Shown here piece after piece: positions 1-9,438 of a stretch of DNA of 50,671 nucleotides. The DNA is taken from the NCBI GenBank assembly GCA_009779915.1, contig WRBA01000017.1, forward strand, positions 1 to 50,671, read 5' to 3'. This DNA comes from Defluviitaleaceae bacterium (lineage in GTDB: Bacteria; Bacillota; Clostridia; Lachnospirales; UBA5962). A program made the translations under genes and the position numbers. The notes beneath the pieces were generated by a model. That model had not been told where the DNA came from. It saw only the letters and a program-made list of their open reading frames with translations, and made no database searches. Position 1 is the stretch's first letter, and each line of letters starts with the position of its first letter.

Positions 1-116
1 AATGAGCTTGCTCATTTTGCTGTTTTAAAGTTTATGAACGCCCCGAAATTCGTACATTTTGCAAACAAAATGTACGAATTCTCGAGGCTCGTTTAAGACC
101 GTTTTGGTCTTAAACG
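1..116. repeat. Cluster of hairpins overlapping a gene 3' end
   Basis: Three palindromes lie in tandem. A short one is near base 2 (ATGAG..CTCAT). A perfect 14-bp stem at 47-60/67-80 pairs AATTCGTACATTTT with its complement. An 11-bp stem at 90-100/106-116 pairs CGTTTAAGACC with GGTCTTAAACG. The last hairpin is read by the adjacent kinase gene as its final seven codons (RLRPKRS) and stop. The cluster resembles the other palindromic elements in this window in design but shares no obvious sequence with them. It could act as a terminator, but no long T tract follows. Confidence 0.6.
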
Positions 117-992
117 ACTATATTTGTCGTTTAAATCCTTTAAAATAGTATCAAGTGCCGTTGAAATTTCACATACCAGCTTAAAGTCCTCATCCACTTT
201 AGCTGCGCTCATATATCCGTTTATTACATGCTCCCTATCACCTATAGGCCAGCGGCGCATATCAAAAATAGGATGGCTTATATAAGCATCTCCAAAATCA
301 ATAACCCCTGAGAATTTGCCGTCTTTAACAAATGTATGTTCAGGTCCTGGATTTGCGTGGCAAGGTACAATACATATATTTTTTACTTTTGCAATAAGCG
401 ACTTTCCTTGTACCTTGGCTTCATCTATTTCTTTAGGGCTTGTTTTGCCTTCAAGACGCTGAGACGCTAATGTAAGCAGCCTGTTAAAGAGATAGTCCAG
501 CCTTTCTTTAATGTCTTCCGGGTTTTTATCTATATCAGGGAACAGCCTGCTATCATAGAATTGCTTAATATCCGCATTATGTATGGAAACCAGCATTTTG
601 CCAAGGTTAAACAGCATATTTTCCCTTTGTTCCTGAGTAAGCTCCGTGTATTTTACGGCAGTACCCGGCATTCTTGTCATAACAGTATATTCGAGGGCAC
701 CTTCCTTGCCGTAGCCAAGGACTTTAGGCACATTGACACCCTCTTTTCCCTCTAATTGCTTTAAAAAGAAAACTTCGCGCGATAGGCTGGTACTTAGCCT
801 AAGCTGCTGAGGCCGCTGGACTTTTAGGATTACATCACTATCAATTGCATATGTACGCGCCTCCCCTCCTGTTTCATCTACACCTGTTACCTCTTTTGCC
901 TCGGGTATGAAAACCCTCACAAGGCTAAGTACGTAAGCATTATCGAATACAGGATCCGGATAGCCTTTTTGATAATAAATATCTTTAATCAT
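93..992 (-). CDS. Aminoglycoside phosphotransferase (APH)-fold kinase, catalytic Asp replaced by Asn
   Basis: 299-residue protein of the APH/choline kinase family, which transfers phosphate from ATP to small-molecule hydroxyls. The ATP lobe contains the lysine segment DVILKVQRP. The C-terminal lobe has GVIDFGDAYISHPIFD, the metal-binding DFG-like motif plus the family's hydrophobic tail. The catalytic loop, normally HxD....(N/H), reads CHANPGPEH, so the expected base Asp is Asn. The start is set by GGAGGG nine bases before an ATG at 992; a longer reading frame would run into the upstream NUDIX gene. The last residues come from a hairpin repeat. It lies 16 bases downstream of the NUDIX gene and is probably co-transcribed with it. 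The substrate is unknown. Activity is uncertain because of the Asn. Confidence 0.75.
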   Translation of the reverse strand: MIKDIYYQKGYPDPVFDNAYVLSLVRVFIPEAKEVTGVDETGGEARTYAIDSDVILKVQRPQQLRLSTSLSREVFFLKQLEGKEGVNVPKVLGYGKEGALEYTVMTRMPGTAVKYTELTQEQRENMLFNLGKMLVSIHNADIKQFYDSRLFPDIDKNPEDIKERLDYLFNRLLTLASQRLEGKTSPKEIDEAKVQGKSLIAKVKNICIVPCHANPGPEHTFVKDGKFSGVIDFGDAYISHPIFDMRRWPIGDREHVINGYMSAAKVDEDFKLVCEISTALDTILKDLNDKYSRLRPKRS

Positions 993-1008
993 TATAATCA
1001 TCCCTCCA

Positions 1009-1479
1009 TCAAAAGTAAAATATAACATCATCCTTAACAAGCTTATCCCCATCATATATAAAATTAGCTGAGAAAAGTCCTTTCTCATTTAATATCCAAT
1101 CCCAAAAAAGTCTGTCCCCTTCCCACAGTTCCCGGTCAAGGATTTTATCATTATCAACCCAATGGAGGTCCCCTTCATCACAAGTACCTATTTCACCGGT
1201 ATATTCAGAGGCTGTATATATGAAAATATAGTATAAATCATCTGATTTGTTTGCTATTGTATTAAATGTCACTATACCCCTTAACCTAAATTTATTAAGG
1301 ATTACACCAGCTTCTTCCTTTACCTCCCTAATTAAACACTCTTCCGGCGATTCACCAATTTCAAACTTGCCCCCAAGTCCTATCCATTTGTTTTTATTAA
1401 TATCATTTTCTTTTTTATTTCTGTGAAGCATGAGAGTCTTGCCGTCTTTTTGTATAAAACATTCAGTACATAAAAACAT
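1009..1479 (-). CDS. NUDIX hydrolase
   Basis: 156-residue NUDIX-fold pyrophosphohydrolase that would cleave a nucleoside diphosphate linked to another moiety in the cytoplasm. The full Nudix box (G-x5-E-x7-REVxEExGV) is present around residues 42-64, beginning GKFEIGE and ending REVKEEAGV. The N-terminal strand (CFIQKDGKTLMLHR) resembles 8-oxo-dGTP diphosphatase (MutT/YtkD-like) members, but substrate cannot be assigned. AGGAGGT six bases before the ATG at 1479 decides the start over three upstream ATGs. It is followed by the APH-like kinase gene after 16 bases, suggesting a two-gene unit. Confidence 0.85.
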   Translation of the reverse strand: MFLCTECFIQKDGKTLMLHRNKKENDINKNKWIGLGGKFEIGESPEECLIREVKEEAGVILNKFRLRGIVTFNTIANKSDDLYYIFIYTASEYTGEIGTCDEGDLHWVDNDKILDRELWEGDRLFWDWILNEKGLFSANFIYDGDKLVKDDVIFYF

Positions 1480-1506
1480 ACTATACCTCCTGTACATCAT
1501 CAACCG

Positions 1507-1695
1507 TCAATTACCATCTGCCTGGGAAATTATCTTTTTCACACTTTTTTCAAACTTCACCCTTGAAAGCATAACTAAATGACCGCAAGTCATGCATTTT
1601 ATGCGAAAATCCATACCAATCCGCAAAACTTCCCACTCTTTACCGCCACAGGGATGATTTTTTTTCATTTGAACAATATCGCCAATATTATACAT
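1507..1695 (-). CDS. DUF951 family protein
   Basis: 62-residue protein matching the DUF951 family, small proteins found throughout Firmicutes and often near ychF or replication/partition genes. Seen: the family opening YNIGDIVQMKK-HPCG, then W-x-VLRIG-D-RIKC-x-CGH-x-VMLSR, with Cys pairs suggestive of a small nucleic-acid or metal-binding fold. TAGGTG sits just upstream of the ATG. Function is not established. It lies between clpX and the NUDIX gene, separated from clpX by a terminator hairpin, so it probably heads the NUDIX-kinase unit. Confidence 0.85.
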   Translation of the reverse strand: MYNIGDIVQMKKNHPCGGKEWEVLRIGMDFRIKCMTCGHLVMLSRVKFEKSVKKIISQADGN

Positions 1696-1719
1696 ACAAA
1701 CACCTATATCAATATCAAA

Positions 1720-1748
1720 ATGGTATCACGTAAAAAACGCGATACCAT
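1720..1748 (-). terminator. Terminator downstream of clpX
   Basis: The stem ATGGTATC/GATACCAT, extended by a partly paired ACG/CGC, encloses an A/T loop. On the minus strand it is followed by TTTT. It lies 30 bases past the clpX stop codon and upstream of the DUF951 start. Confidence 0.65.
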
Positions 1749-1777
1749 CTTGTTTAGTTTATTAATTTGCTGCTAGT

Positions 1778-3073
1778 CTAGCTTACTGATGCTGCCCTTG
1801 AGTGGGATTTCTTTTTCTTAGGGCGCACTATAGGCTGTCTGTCAGGATTATGAGTAACAACAGGCTTTTCGCTCCCAATAACGCATCCTTCTGTTATAAC
1901 AATCCTCTCTACAGTATCATCAGAAGGTATATCGAACATTATTTCTGTCATAAACTCTTCCACAATAGCTCTAAGTCCTCTTGCACCGGTGCCGCGCTCT
2001 ATTGCTTTTGCGGCTATGGCTTTAAGGGCATCCTCTTCAAAGTCCAAATAAACATTATCAAGCTCAAATAAATATTGGAATTGCCTGATAATCGCATTCT
2101 TAGGTTCAGTAAGTATAGATACAAGGGCGTCAACACTTAGCGCGGAAAGTGTAACTATAACAGGCAGACGACCAATCATTTCAGGTATTATGCCATATTT
2201 TTGCAGATCCTGCGGCTCTAAGCTTTTTAATATCTCCGATTCCATTCTCTGCTTTTTAGTTTTAGTTTCAGCCCCGAAGCCAATTATTTTTTTATTAAGC
2301 CTCTGCTCCACTATCTGGTCAAGTCCTGCAAAGGCTCCGCCGCAAATAAATAAAATATTTGAAGTATCAATCTGTATAAAATCCTGATGGGGGTGTTTTC
2401 TTCCGCCTTGAGGCGGCACAGAGGCCACTGTGCCTTCAAGTATCTTAAGCAAAGCCTGCTGAACCCCTTCACCGCTTACGTCACGAGTAATTGAAGGATT
2501 ATCGGATTTTCTTGATATTTTATCAATCTCATCAACAAATATAATCCCTTGCTGTGCTCGTTCAATATCAAAATCCGCAGCCTGTATAAGTTTTAGGAGA
2601 ATATTCTCCACATCTTCGCCTACATAGCCCGCTTCTGTTAAAGAAGTCGCGTCAGCCATCGCAAAAGGCACATTCAAAAGCCTTGCCATAGTTTGTGCCA
2701 TATATGTTTTACCTACCCCTGTAGGACCTACAACTAATATATTACTTTTCTGTACCTCAATATCATCCACAGTACCGCGGGTTATACGCTTATAATGGTT
2801 GTATACAGCTACAGCCATCGCTTTTTTCGCGTTATCCTGCCCGATTACATACTCATCAAGCCTTAATTTAATCTCCAAAGGCTTAGGAATTTTAAAATCA
2901 TCACCAAAATCGATAAAATCGTTTAAGTCTTCGTCAAGAATTTCATTACAAAGCTCAATACATTCGTCGCATATATAAACATTTGGCCCTGCAACAAGTT
3001 TTCGTACCTGTTCCTGGGTTTTGCCGCAAAATGAGCATCTAAACTGCTTTTTGCTGTCTGATTTAGGTGCCAT
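1778..3073 (-). CDS. clpX: ATP-dependent Clp protease ATP-binding subunit ClpX
   Basis: 431-residue AAA+ unfoldase that recognises tagged substrates and feeds them to the ClpP barrel. The N-terminal zinc-binding domain has CSFCGK and CDECIELC (four Cys). Walker A is GPTGVGKT, Walker B is IIFVDEIDK, and the sensor/arginine region follows [18 protein letters not shown] marks the small AAA domain. The length is normal for the family. AAAGGAG six bases before ATG 3073 favours this start over one two codons upstream. It is the third gene of tig-clpP-clpX, 36 bases after clpP, the usual order in Clostridia. Confidence 0.98.
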   Translation of the reverse strand: MAPKSDSKKQFRCSFCGKTQEQVRKLVAGPNVYICDECIELCNEILDEDLNDFIDFGDDFKIPKPLEIKLRLDEYVIGQDNAKKAMAVAVYNHYKRITRGTVDDIEVQKSNILVVGPTGVGKTYMAQTMARLLNVPFAMADATSLTEAGYVGEDVENILLKLIQAADFDIERAQQGIIFVDEIDKISRKSDNPSITRDVSGEGVQQALLKILEGTVASVPPQGGRKHPHQDFIQIDTSNILFICGGAFAGLDQIVEQRLNKKIIGFGAETKTKKQRMESEILKSLEPQDLQKYGIIPEMIGRLPVIVTLSALSVDALVSILTEPKNAIIRQFQYLFELDNVYLDFEEDALKAIAAKAIERGTGARGLRAIVEEFMTEIMFDIPSDDTVERIVITEGCVIGSEKPVVTHNPDRQPIVRPKKKKSHSRAASVS

Positions 3074-3109
3074 ATACATCTCCTTTAAGATTTTCCAATA
3101 TACTTACTA

Positions 3110-3697
3110 TTACTTATTTTTCGACATAATTATTGAATCTATTAACCCATAATTTTTTGCATCTTCCGCAGACATGAAGAAATCTCTATCCGAATCTCTT
3201 TCGATTACGTCAAGGGGCTGTCCTGTGTTTTCGGATAATATCTGATTTAGCTTTGTCTTGGTTTTCATAATCCAGTCCGCGTGGATTTTAATATCCGTAG
3301 CCTGACCTCTGGCGCCGCCTAATGGTTGATGTATCATAACCTCGGCATTAGGCAGGGCATATCTTTTGCCTTTTTCCCCGCCGGCAAGTAAAAATGCCCC
3401 CATACTGGCACATATACCCACGCAAATAGTCGAAACATCCGCCTTAATATGCCTCATGGTGTCATAAATGGCAAACCCTGCCGTAACAGAACCTCCCGGG
3501 CTGTTAATATAGAAATTAATATCCTTATCCGGGTCTTCCGCGTCCAAAAACAGCAGCTGGGCTATTACAAGACTTGCCGTTACATCATTTACATCCTGGC
3601 TTAAAAAAATAATCCTATCTTTTAAAAGCCTTGAATATATGTCGTAAGATCTTTCGCCCCTGTTAGTTTGCTCAATTACATATGGTACTAAACTCAT
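3110..3697 (-). CDS. clpP: ATP-dependent Clp protease proteolytic subunit ClpP
   Basis: 195-residue serine protease that forms the tetradecameric proteolytic chamber working with ClpX. The nucleophile Ser is in [11 protein letters not shown], the catalytic His in MIHQPLGG, and the Asp in the segment [10 protein letters not shown]. The N-terminal [20 protein letters not shown] is canonical. GGGAGG precedes the ATG. It sits between tig and clpX with short gaps, implying co-transcription and coordinated synthesis of nascent-chain chaperone and protease. Confidence 0.98.
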   Translation of the reverse strand: MSLVPYVIEQTNRGERSYDIYSRLLKDRIIFLSQDVNDVTASLVIAQLLFLDAEDPDKDINFYINSPGGSVTAGFAIYDTMRHIKADVSTICVGICASMGAFLLAGGEKGKRYALPNAEVMIHQPLGGARGQATDIKIHADWIMKTKTKLNQILSENTGQPLDVIERDSDRDFFMSAEDAKNYGLIDSIIMSKNK

Positions 3698-3731
3698 ATT
3701 TTACCTCCCAATTTCAACAAATTACCCTACT

Positions 3732-5021
3732 TTACCTTACCTTAGCATGTTCGGAAATAAAATCCAATGCCTTATTTACTTTTATATCATCGTCAAGACC
3801 GTCCCTATCCTGGGCTCTCAAAATTTCCTTAAGCTTATCTATTGGCATATTGTAGCTTTCAGCAATACGTACAATTTCGCCCTCTTTATCTTCTTCCGTT
3901 ACCTCAAATCCCTCTGCATTAGCAATAGCTTCAAGTACCAGCCTGCCTTTAACCTGCTTTTCGGCACCTGCTTTATAATTATCACGAAGAGAAGCCATAC
4001 TCTGTCCCATATATTGCAAATACATCTCAACAGGCATACCTTGCATACGGATTTGATTGGCAAAATCATTTACCATTTGGTCTACTTGATTTTCAATCAT
4101 CACCTCAGGCACGTTCATAGGAGTATTTTCAATTATATAAGATAAAACTTCATCCTCTTTCTTACTTTTAGCCTCATTTTCCTTATTTTCAGTAAGTTTT
4201 TCTTTTATGGAGTTTTTATATGCTTCCAAAGTGTCAAATTCAGATACATCTTGGGCAAAATCATCGTCTAACTCAGGAAGCTCCTTAACTTTTATATCTT
4301 TAATTTCAACTTTAAACATAGCCGGCTTACCGGCAAGATGCTCCGCATGATAGTCTTGCGGGAAAGGTACATTTACTTCCAAATCATCCCCTACATTCGC
4401 GCCTATAAGCTGCTGTTCAAAATCACCTATAAAGCTTTTAGAGCCTATGGTTAAATTATGATCCTCGCCCTTGCCGCCGTCAAAAGCTTCATCATCAATA
4501 AATCCTTCAAAGTCAATAGTAACTATATCGCCGTCGGCAACAGCCCGCTCAACACTTACCATACGAGAGTTTTGCTCTCTCGCTTTTAAAATTTCAGCAT
4601 CTATATCGTCGTCGGTAACTTCGGTACTTACAGGGGTATACTGCGCGTTTTTATACACATCCCCACTTACAGTAACTTCAGGCTTGGTATATACCGTAGC
4701 CGTAAGAACCACACCAGTTTCGTCATTAATTTCCTCTACATCTATTTCAGGTCTTGATACGACTTTAAGATTTAATTTATCAATAACTGCTTCGTACACT
4801 TCAGGCATTACCGCATTTATAGCATCATCATAAAATATTTCTTTACCGAAACGAGCTTCTATAATTTTTCTTGTAGCTTTGCCTTTTCTAAAGCCGTCAA
4901 CATTTATTTTACCGCGATTTTTTTTATACGCCAGTTCTATACCTTCCTCAAACTTATCCGGACTGATTACAAATGTAATTTTAACTTTATTATCCCCAAT
5001 TATCTCAAATTTGCTACTCAT
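3732..5021 (-). CDS. tig: Trigger factor, ribosome-associated chaperone/peptidyl-prolyl isomerase
   Basis: 429-residue chaperone that binds ribosomal protein L23 at the exit tunnel and shields nascent chains. The ribosome-binding signature reads DGFRKGKATRKIIEARFG near residue 40. A central FKBP-type PPIase domain follows (GDIVTIDFEGFIDDEAFDGG, then the family's FP-D-YHAEHLAGK stretch), and an acidic helical C-terminal domain follows that. GAGGAGG eight bases before ATG 5021 decides the start; the preceding in-frame TTG is rejected. It is the first gene of the tig-clpP-clpX operon. Confidence 0.97.
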   Translation of the reverse strand: MSSKFEIIGDNKVKITFVISPDKFEEGIELAYKKNRGKINVDGFRKGKATRKIIEARFGKEIFYDDAINAVMPEVYEAVIDKLNLKVVSRPEIDVEEINDETGVVLTATVYTKPEVTVSGDVYKNAQYTPVSTEVTDDDIDAEILKAREQNSRMVSVERAVADGDIVTIDFEGFIDDEAFDGGKGEDHNLTIGSKSFIGDFEQQLIGANVGDDLEVNVPFPQDYHAEHLAGKPAMFKVEIKDIKVKELPELDDDFAQDVSEFDTLEAYKNSIKEKLTENKENEAKSKKEDEVLSYIIENTPMNVPEVMIENQVDQMVNDFANQIRMQGMPVEMYLQYMGQSMASLRDNYKAGAEKQVKGRLVLEAIANAEGFEVTEEDKEGEIVRIAESYNMPIDKLKEILRAQDRDGLDDDIKVNKALDFISEHAKVR

Positions 5022-5103
5022 CAAATGAGCCTCCTCTTTTAGCTTATGTTATTCCAACTATTTATTTTAACACGACCTATTACGAAATGCAATTAATTTT
5101 CTT

Positions 5104-5394
5104 TTATAATAACTCTGTTTCTATTCCATAAACTTCCGCCTCTGTATGGTTTTCGACAAAATTCATTACATTATCAATCATATTTTCTGCATGAACTTTG
5201 CTGCCGGACACACAAGCAAAACCTATAAGTGCTATATTATGATTATCATTTTCTCCTATTTCAGCAGCACTTATATTAAATTTATTCTTCATTTTTTCCA
5301 CTATGCTTTTTACACATTGTCTTTTATCTTTTAAAGATTTTGCCCATGGTATGGAAAGATAGAAAGTACAGCTTCCTATATGCACTAGAAACAC
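5104..5394 (-). CDS. DUF503 (YlxP-like) protein
   Basis: 96-residue protein of the DUF503 family, which includes Bacillus YlxP, a small ferredoxin-like-fold protein usually encoded near rbfA/infB. Visible signature: an N-terminal strand, then IPWAKSLKDKR (family consensus includes SLK-KR), and the central IGENDNHNIALIGFACVS matching the usual E..-W-x-A-x-IG strand. The start is a GTG at 5394 or a second in-frame GTG three codons later; the ribosome site (AAGAGG) is better spaced for the second. It stands alone upstream of tig, away from rbfA. Function is not established. Confidence 0.8.
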   Translation of the reverse strand: MFLVHIGSCTFYLSIPWAKSLKDKRQCVKSIVEKMKNKFNISAAEIGENDNHNIALIGFACVSGSKVHAENMIDNVMNFVENHTEAEVYGIETELL

Positions 5395-5410
5395 ATCCTC
5401 TTATATGGCA

Positions 5411-5459
5411 ATAGTGCATAAGCTGCACTATAGTCAATATATACTCAAACTTGACTATA
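5411..5459. promoter_or_regulatory. Divergent promoter region with two palindromes
   Basis: Between the DUF503 gene and the divergent glycosyltransferase gene lie two inverted repeats: ATAGTGCA/TGCACTAT (5411-5431) and TATAGTCAA/TTGACTATA (5429-5437 and 5451-5459). Each TTGACT arm could serve as a -35 box for one of the two divergent genes. The plus-strand candidate has TATACA 19 bases downstream. An equivalent TATAGTCAA/TTGACTATA palindrome recurs at 46411, which suggests an operator, although overlap of -35 boxes alone would give the same words. Confidence 0.4.
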
Positions 5460-5536
5460 ACAAAAATATGTACGCTATACAAGAGTTTTTTCATATGTTA
5501 TCATACATATAAAGACAAGTGCATCAGGAGGGCTAT

Positions 5537-6451
5537 ATGGGCGATATACTGTATATAGTTGTACCGTGCTACAAGGAAGAAGAAGTTTTGCCGGAAACCG
5601 CTAAACGTTTAAAAGAAAAAATGGATAACTTGATTAGTGAAGGAAAAATTGCCGAAAACAGCCGGATTGTTTTTGTAAATGACGGCTCCACTGACTCAAC
5701 TTGGGAGATTATAAAAGAGCTTCATATAAATGATAAAGTTTTCTCTGGCATAAATTTAAGCCGTAACCGCGGTCATCAAAACGCCCTTCTTGCCGGGCTT
5801 ATGACTGTTATTGAATATGCTGATGTATCTATCTCTATGGACGCTGATTTGCAAGATGATATCGGTGCTGTTGATAGGATGCTTGATAAGTATTACGAAG
5901 GCTTTGATATTGTTTATGGAGTAAGAAGCAGGCGTGATACTGACACATTTTTTAAAAAATTTAGTGCCGAAGGCTTTTACAAATTAATGGAACTCCTTGG
6001 GGCAAAAATTGTATTTAACCACGCAGATTATAGATTGATGAGCAAAAGGGCTTTGCAGGGATTAGGCGAATTTAGGGAGGTAAATTTATTCCTGCGAGGT
6101 ATAATACCAATGATAGGCTACAAAAGCACAACTGTGGAATATGAACGAGGGGAACGCTTTGCAGGTGAGAGCAAATATCCTCTTAAAAAAATGATTACAT
6201 TTGCCTTTGAAGGCATAACAAGTCTTTCAATTGCCCCAATTAGGTTTATAGGAACAATAGGTGCGATACTTATGTTAATTGGCATTATTATGCTTATTGC
6301 AGGGGTCGGACTTATACTTTCATCTGTATGGTTTATAGGTGGTATTCAGCTAATTGCAATTAGGGTCATTGGGGAATATTTAGGCAAAATTTATCTTGAA
6401 ACAAAAGCTCGCCCACGGTTTATTGTGGACGAGTTTATTAATGAAAATTAA
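5537..6451 (+). CDS. Family 2 glycosyltransferase, polyprenyl-phosphate sugar synthase type (GtrB/YkcC-like)
   Basis: 304-residue GT-A-fold enzyme that would transfer a sugar from a nucleotide donor to polyprenyl phosphate at the inner membrane face. The catalytic domain opens with YIVVPCYKEEEVLPET, then FVNDGSTDSTWEII, NLSRNRGHQNALLAG and the metal-binding MDADLQDD. The acidic/basic segment YGVRSRRDTD and KLM.. follow, as in DPM1-like enzymes. Two C-terminal membrane segments (about residues 223-275) anchor it. The end IRVIGEYLGKIYLETKARPRF is diagnostic for the GtrB/YkcC group. AGGAGGG five bases before ATG 5537 sets the start. The next gene starts 17 bases later and is likely co-transcribed. 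The sugar and acceptor are unknown. Confidence 0.9.
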   Translation: MGDILYIVVPCYKEEEVLPETAKRLKEKMDNLISEGKIAENSRIVFVNDGSTDSTWEIIKELHINDKVFSGINLSRNRGHQNALLAGLMTVIEYADVSISMDADLQDDIGAVDRMLDKYYEGFDIVYGVRSRRDTDTFFKKFSAEGFYKLMELLGAKIVFNHADYRLMSKRALQGLGEFREVNLFLRGIIPMIGYKSTTVEYERGERFAGESKYPLKKMITFAFEGITSLSIAPIRFIGTIGAILMLIGIIMLIAGVGLILSSVWFIGGIQLIAIRVIGEYLGKIYLETKARPRFIVDEFINEN

Positions 6452-6468
6452 ATCGGAGGACATTGATT

Positions 6469-7191
6469 ATGAGCATTATTCAAAGCTACTGGAAATTCAT
6501 CGTATTGGGACTTATCGTAGGACTAATTTTTATTGTGGCATTGGATATTGTTGCCGGAAATTATGGCGACCCACCTTTAGACAATCAACTTGTAGAAAAT
6601 TTGTATGAAAACAGTGAGGTTTCGCAAGATAGCAATCTCCCTTCCAATGGGGAAGAAAGTGAAGAGCAGGAATCAGCTCTTCAATCAGATGAGCCAAATC
6701 AACCAATTAGGCTAATCGAGCAGGACTTACTTGCAGAAGCTCTCATTGGTGTGTTTGACACAGTAAATTTCTTTGAAAGAGACGGTCTATATCTGGTTAG
6801 TTTTGAATTGCCTGAAATAGAGGAATTTAATTTACTCTGGAATGTAGCTATGGTTTGTAGAGACGGCTTAAACTATGGCTTAAAAGATTCATGGACAGGA
6901 GCTAATGCAGTCGGTCGCATAGCATGGTATGCTTTTGACGAAACTTTCTGGACTCTTGATGAAGTAGGGTATTTTCGGATTACCCTTTCTCTTACAGATG
7001 CTGCTATCGGCTCAAGCTCTTGGAATATTAACATGTCCCGTGAGCTGCGGGTCAACCCTAATGACCCCCAAAACGCTACTATTATAAGCAGTGGATTTGT
7101 TGAAGATTCCACATATGACGCATCCCACGCTTTTACCGACGTAAGCAGCGAGGCATGGTTTAATGAGATAGGGGTTTATGGTGATATGTAG
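6469..7191 (+). CDS. Membrane-anchored extracytoplasmic protein of unknown function
   Basis: 240 residues, no family recognised. A single N-terminal membrane segment (about residues 8-30, WKFIVLGLIVGLIFIVALDI) is followed by an acidic Ser/Glu/Gln-rich linker (about 40-85). Then comes a compact domain with aromatic-rich strands. The very C-terminus (AFTDVSSEAWFNEIGVYGDM) looks like the first half of an S-layer homology repeat, which normally continues another 20-30 residues. GGAGG nine bases before ATG 6469 sets the start. It lies 17 bases behind the glycosyltransferase and ends at a strong terminator, so the two form an operon. It may be a partner or acceptor of that glycosylation step (inference). 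Confidence 0.65.
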   Translation: MSIIQSYWKFIVLGLIVGLIFIVALDIVAGNYGDPPLDNQLVENLYENSEVSQDSNLPSNGEESEEQESALQSDEPNQPIRLIEQDLLAEALIGVFDTVNFFERDGLYLVSFELPEIEEFNLLWNVAMVCRDGLNYGLKDSWTGANAVGRIAWYAFDETFWTLDEVGYFRITLSLTDAAIGSSSWNINMSRELRVNPNDPQNATIISSGFVEDSTYDASHAFTDVSSEAWFNEIGVYGDM

Positions 7192-7224
7192 GGATAGCTC
7201 CTCCCTGTATCTATTATTTTGACC

Positions 7225-7270
7225 GGTGGCTTGTGCTTGTTTAAACAGATTTAGACAAACACAAGCCACC
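7225..7270. terminator. Strong bidirectional hairpin between convergent genes
   Basis: GGTGGCTTGTG-C-TTGT pairs with ACAA-ACACAAGCCACC around an A/T loop. It lies between the convergent stops of the membrane protein gene and the hybrid kinase gene. T-rich sequence follows on the plus side. Confidence 0.75.
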
Positions 7271-7322
7271 TTCTTCATCACTACTATATGTGTACATGAT
7301 GATAGGCGCAAGTTGAATTTTT

Positions 7323-9410
7323 CTAACCCAAATAACCCCTAAGCCTTTCCAGAACTTCGTCAAAATCAATCGGCTTGCCTACATGGTCATTCATCCCGGC
7401 TGCCATACATTTCTCAACATCTTCACGAAAAACATTTGCCGTCATAGCGATTATCGGAATAGTTTTTGCACGGTCAATATCCAAAGCTCTGATTGTCTGT
7501 GTTGCTTCGTAACCGTCCATTTCCGGCATTTGAATATCCATAAATATCATATCGTATTTATCAGGTGCTTTTGTAAACAATTCAACTGCTTCTATGCCGT
7601 TTTCCGCACAATCTATAATAAGGTTTGTAGGCTCTAAAAGGGCAAGGACAATTTCCCTGTTTATCTCTACATCTTCAGCTAAAATTATTGTTTTTCCGCT
7701 AAAATCATCTATCTGCCCGATTAAATCTTCCTCTTTCACTTCATTTTTAATACCTATGCACTCATTGATAATTTCAAGTATTGCTGAAGGAAACAAAGGT
7801 TTAGGGAGAAATTTATCAATTCCCGCTGCCTCGGCTTCATCTTTTATATAAGACCAGTCTATAGATGAGAAAAGAATAACAATAGAGTTTTGTGCTGCTT
7901 TTTCTTGTATTTTCTTTGCAAGTTCAATACCATTCATACCGGTCAGCTTCCAGTCGATGAAATAAATATTGTAATCATTATCTGCTTCAAGGATTTCAAC
8001 AGCTTGTTCACCGCTTGCGGCAACTGTACAGCCAATCTCCAAATGCTCAAAAAATGCCATGAAAAACTCGCGAATTTCCGGTTCATCATCAACAGCAAAA
8101 ACACGGATATTTTTCCAATTAATACTACTGTCAAGTAATTGTTTTTTTACAGTGGTATCTCGTTCCATTAAAATATTAAATATAAATTTTGAGCCTGTAT
8201 CCGGCTCCGACTCCACCCATATGTCGCCGCCCATAAGTTCCACTATACGCTTTGAAATAGCAAGACCAAGACCTGTGCCGCCAAATCTGCGTGTTGTAGA
8301 TGCATCCGCCTGCTCAAAAGACCTAAAAAGGCGGGCTTTTTGCTCCTCAGTAATACCGATGCCTGTATCTTCAATACTTATTTGAATACGGCATATACCG
8401 CATTCTTCACATATTAACTTGGAATCAAGGCGGATAGTACCTTCATCCGGCGTAAATTTAACAGCATTTGATAAAAGGTTTGTTATTATCTGTATAAGTC
8501 TTTGATCGTCACCAATCAGTGTATCCGGTATATCTTGGTCGATATTAATATAAAACTTTTGCCTGCGTTCGTCCACACGGAAATTAATAACATCCGCAGC
8601 CTTTTGCAATACTTTCTCAAAACTAAAGCTGACAGGTGATAGTTCAAATTTGCCTGTTTCAATTTTAGAAATATCAAGTACATCGTTAATTATCCCAAGT
8701 AAATGCTTAGATGCAGTCTCAATTTTGCTAAAGCAATAAACCATCCGCTCCATATCAACAGCGGTTTGCCCAATGTTTGTCATACCAATAATAGCATTCA
8801 TAGGGGTACGTATCTCATGGCTCATATTTGCAAGGAAAGAACTTTTAGCTTGTGTTGCCGCCTCAGCAGTCTCTTTCATACTAACAAGCTCGGTTGAATC
8901 ATGTATTAAGCAGATAAGCCCCATAATATTGCCTGCCGAGTCAATAGCAGGTCCTACGGCAACAGAAAAAACCTTCCTCTCTTGTGAAATCATCATCTCA
9001 TCATTGTATTGTATCAACTTCCTGTCTTTCATCGCAGACGAGAACAAGGTGTAGGTTGATTTGACCCAATCATCAGGCATAACATCGCCAAACAATTCCT
9101 CAAAAGATAAACCGATAAGCAGTCCAGGGTCTTCGCATCCTAAAAACTGCAAAAACGCCCTCGAACCCAAACGAAAACGCATCCCGAAATCCAGGATAAA
9201 AATCATATTCGGGGCGTTTTCCAAAAGCAATGTATTATATTCGTATTGAAGGTGCCGTTCCCGCTCACTGTAATCACGCAGCTTAACTGTACGCTCGTGG
9301 AGAGCGATGAGATTTTTTGTCTCTTTCGTCATCCTCTCTACACGGCGCTTAAGCATTCTGTTTTCCGCTATTAAATTTGAAATTTCTTCTTGGGAAAGAT
9401 TATAATCCAT
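7323..9410 (-). CDS. Hybrid sensor histidine kinase with PAS and two receiver domains
   Basis: 695-residue cytoplasmic hybrid kinase without membrane segments. Order: N-terminal coiled coil (about 5-70), PAS domain (about 75-190, [19 protein letters not shown]), and HisKA with phospho-acceptor His in [18 protein letters not shown] (about 195). HATPase boxes follow: N ([16 protein letters not shown]), G1 (IEDTGIGI) and G2 ([11 protein letters not shown]). REC1 (about 430-545) has its Asp in [12 protein letters not shown] and Lys in LPKPLF. REC2 (about 570-693) has its Asp in [11 protein letters not shown] and Lys in VGKPID. No HPt domain is present, so the phosphorelay partner is elsewhere. 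It lies downstream of the FIST-domain gene on the same strand; FIST proteins are thought to present ligands to such kinases. A MITE-like element separates the two. Confidence 0.93.
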   Translation of the reverse strand: MDYNLSQEEISNLIAENRMLKRRVERMTKETKNLIALHERTVKLRDYSERERHLQYEYNTLLLENAPNMIFILDFGMRFRLGSRAFLQFLGCEDPGLLIGLSFEELFGDVMPDDWVKSTYTLFSSAMKDRKLIQYNDEMMISQERKVFSVAVGPAIDSAGNIMGLICLIHDSTELVSMKETAEAATQAKSSFLANMSHEIRTPMNAIIGMTNIGQTAVDMERMVYCFSKIETASKHLLGIINDVLDISKIETGKFELSPVSFSFEKVLQKAADVINFRVDERRQKFYINIDQDIPDTLIGDDQRLIQIITNLLSNAVKFTPDEGTIRLDSKLICEECGICRIQISIEDTGIGITEEQKARLFRSFEQADASTTRRFGGTGLGLAISKRIVELMGGDIWVESEPDTGSKFIFNILMERDTTVKKQLLDSSINWKNIRVFAVDDEPEIREFFMAFFEHLEIGCTVAASGEQAVEILEADNDYNIYFIDWKLTGMNGIELAKKIQEKAAQNSIVILFSSIDWSYIKDEAEAAGIDKFLPKPLFPSAILEIINECIGIKNEVKEEDLIGQIDDFSGKTIILAEDVEINREIVLALLEPTNLIIDCAENGIEAVELFTKAPDKYDMIFMDIQMPEMDGYEATQTIRALDIDRAKTIPIIAMTANVFREDVEKCMAAGMNDHVGKPIDFDEVLERLRGYLG

Positions 9411-9438
9411 TAAACTATCTACCTTAATTTTAATGTGT

